Source: Flavobacteriaceae bacterium CG2_30_34_30 (GTDB lineage: Bacteria; Bacteroidota; Bacteroidia; Flavobacteriales; Flavobacteriaceae). Taken from it: 34,299 nucleotides of DNA. The notes beneath the pieces were generated by a model. It was not told the DNA's origin, searched no databases, and saw only the letters and a program-made list of their open reading frames with translations. Below, one piece after another: positions 33,639-34,299 of the stretch. The position numbers and the translations under genes were made by a program. The stretch lies in the NCBI GenBank assembly GCA_001873105.1, contig MNYN01000017.1:1-34299 (forward strand). The letters are read 5' to 3'. Positions within the stretch are counted from its first letter, which is position 1. Each line of letters begins with the position of its first letter.

Positions 33639-34299
33639 CTAGCAGGCAAGTTCTCTAAAACAGATACCTGCGCTGGTTTTTAACGCTCCGCCCTGTATTT
33701 TCTCGCCAGTAGCTTTATAAAGATACGAAGTATATTGGTTGGCATCGCCGTTAAACGTGATTTTTGTGGGTAGGTTGAGATGGTTGTAAGTAATGGCGGT
33801 GATATTTTTGTTTTTATCTGTTATAAGGTTGCCGTTGGCATCATAGGTAAAATCATTATCTGAAGTGGGGTTTCCTTTTTTAAAGCCAGCTAAGTTTTGG
33901 GTATCATCTGTTACCTTAACGAGCAGGTTGGAGTTGTTATTGGCATATTCATAGTTTAATTGGTCAATTTTTATGAGGTCAAAATAGCTATCGCTTATGC
34001 CGTTGCGGTCTAGGGTGAGGATGTTGCCGTTTTTGTCGTAGGTGAGCCACTCGTTGTAGTTGTGGGTAAGTTTTACGCTATTACCCGGTTTGCCGTAAAT
34101 GGCGTTGGTAAGGCGGTTTAGGGCGTCATATTTATAGCCGTAACTGCGTTCTACATTGTCGCTGCCGCTGCGCCACAGGGTTTCGGCTATGTTGCCGTTG
34201 TAAAGGGGTGCTACTTGGTTTTGGTAGTCTTGCTCGGTGTTTGTGTAGTGTATGGCAAAACTAAAAAGGTCGTCGGGGTCGCCGGTGTTTTGCAGTCCT
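33639..34299 (-). CDS. RHS/YD-repeat protein, C-terminal part truncated and cut by window edge
   Basis: An open frame on the minus strand entering from the right edge encodes 220 residues rich in YD repeats: YGYKYDALNRLTNAIYG, NYNEWLTYDKNGNILTLDRNG, FTYDANGNLITDKNKNITAITYNHLNLPTKI. It ends SYLYKATGEKIQGG..., then a short unrelated tail and TAG at 33639-33641. The usual RHS core that should follow (ending in DPLG/NLYxYxxNNP-type sequence) and any toxin tip are missing, so the 3' end has been lost or replaced. The segment is visibly richer in G and C than the surrounding genes. RHS proteins are large secreted or surface toxins; whether this copy is functional cannot be told. Confidence 0.8.
   Translation of the reverse strand, partial: GLQNTGDPDDLFSFAIHYTNTEQDYQNQVAPLYNGNIAETLWRSGSDNVERSYGYKYDALNRLTNAIYGKPGNSVKLTHNYNEWLTYDKNGNILTLDRNGISDSYFDLIKIDQLNYEYANNNSNLLVKVTDDTQNLAGFKKGNPTSDNDFTYDANGNLITDKNKNITAITYNHLNLPTKITFNGDANQYTSYLYKATGEKIQGGALKTSAGICFRELAC

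Overview
The window looks like a chromosomal segment of an AT-rich member of the Bacteroidetes, most likely Flavobacteriaceae. The signs are gene content (DUF4175, DUF4837, GH3-like, PorT-like barrel, Bacteroidetes-type YbeY and delta-prime proteins), weak or absent Shine-Dalgarno sequences, and many exact copies of the Bacteroidetes -7 promoter element TAnnTTTG, most of them 13-24 nt before a start codon. No rRNA, CRISPR array, intact insertion sequence or prophage was seen. One tRNA gene, tRNA-Cys(GCA), is present.

Region 1 (1-5.6 kb, minus strand) is a surface-polysaccharide block: a nucleotide-sugar dehydrogenase (cut by the left edge), a GxxExxY/PDDEXK-like gene, wecB, a Wzz-like chain-length protein, and a large protein with an AMP-nucleosidase-like C-terminal half. 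WecB and WecC would together make UDP-ManNAcA from UDP-GlcNAc. The GxxExxY gene, with an array of about 18-bp degenerate repeats, sits between wecB and wecC, and the repeats encode the tail of WecB.

Region 2 (5.6-13.5 kb) holds a GH3-like adenylase and an M23 endopeptidase, tatA, a DUF4837 lipoprotein with an MltD-like LysM transglycosylase, pgk, and divergent holB (delta-prime), whose promoter almost touches its ATG.

Region 3 (13.5-20.9 kb, minus strand) runs DUF4175 - ybeY - mnmG - SAM methyltransferase. Two 16-bp parS-like palindromes lie on either side of mnmG, which suggests that ParB binds here and that the segment is in the origin-proximal domain.

Region 4 (20.9-30.7 kb) has gltX, an outer-membrane barrel protein, an SPFH protein, a small envelope-stress-like trio (YtxH / holin-X-like / small coiled protein), glnS, folB, tRNA-Cys, a LysE-family exporter and rnr. 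The 3' end of tRNA-Cys and its terminator are duplicated about 150 bp downstream, like the scar of an integration event.

Region 5 (30.7-34.3 kb) has a DUF2007-like protein, a very AT-rich 600-bp gap, rpiB, a CDF metal exporter, an ElaA-like acetyltransferase, and at the right edge the truncated 3' end of an RHS/YD-repeat gene whose base composition is clearly more GC-rich than its neighbours.

Most of the window is housekeeping. No complete unknown multi-gene system is evident. The items most worth a second look are the parS pair, the tRNA-Cys scar, the repeat-coded WecB tail, the AMP-nucleosidase-like protein and the broken RHS gene.
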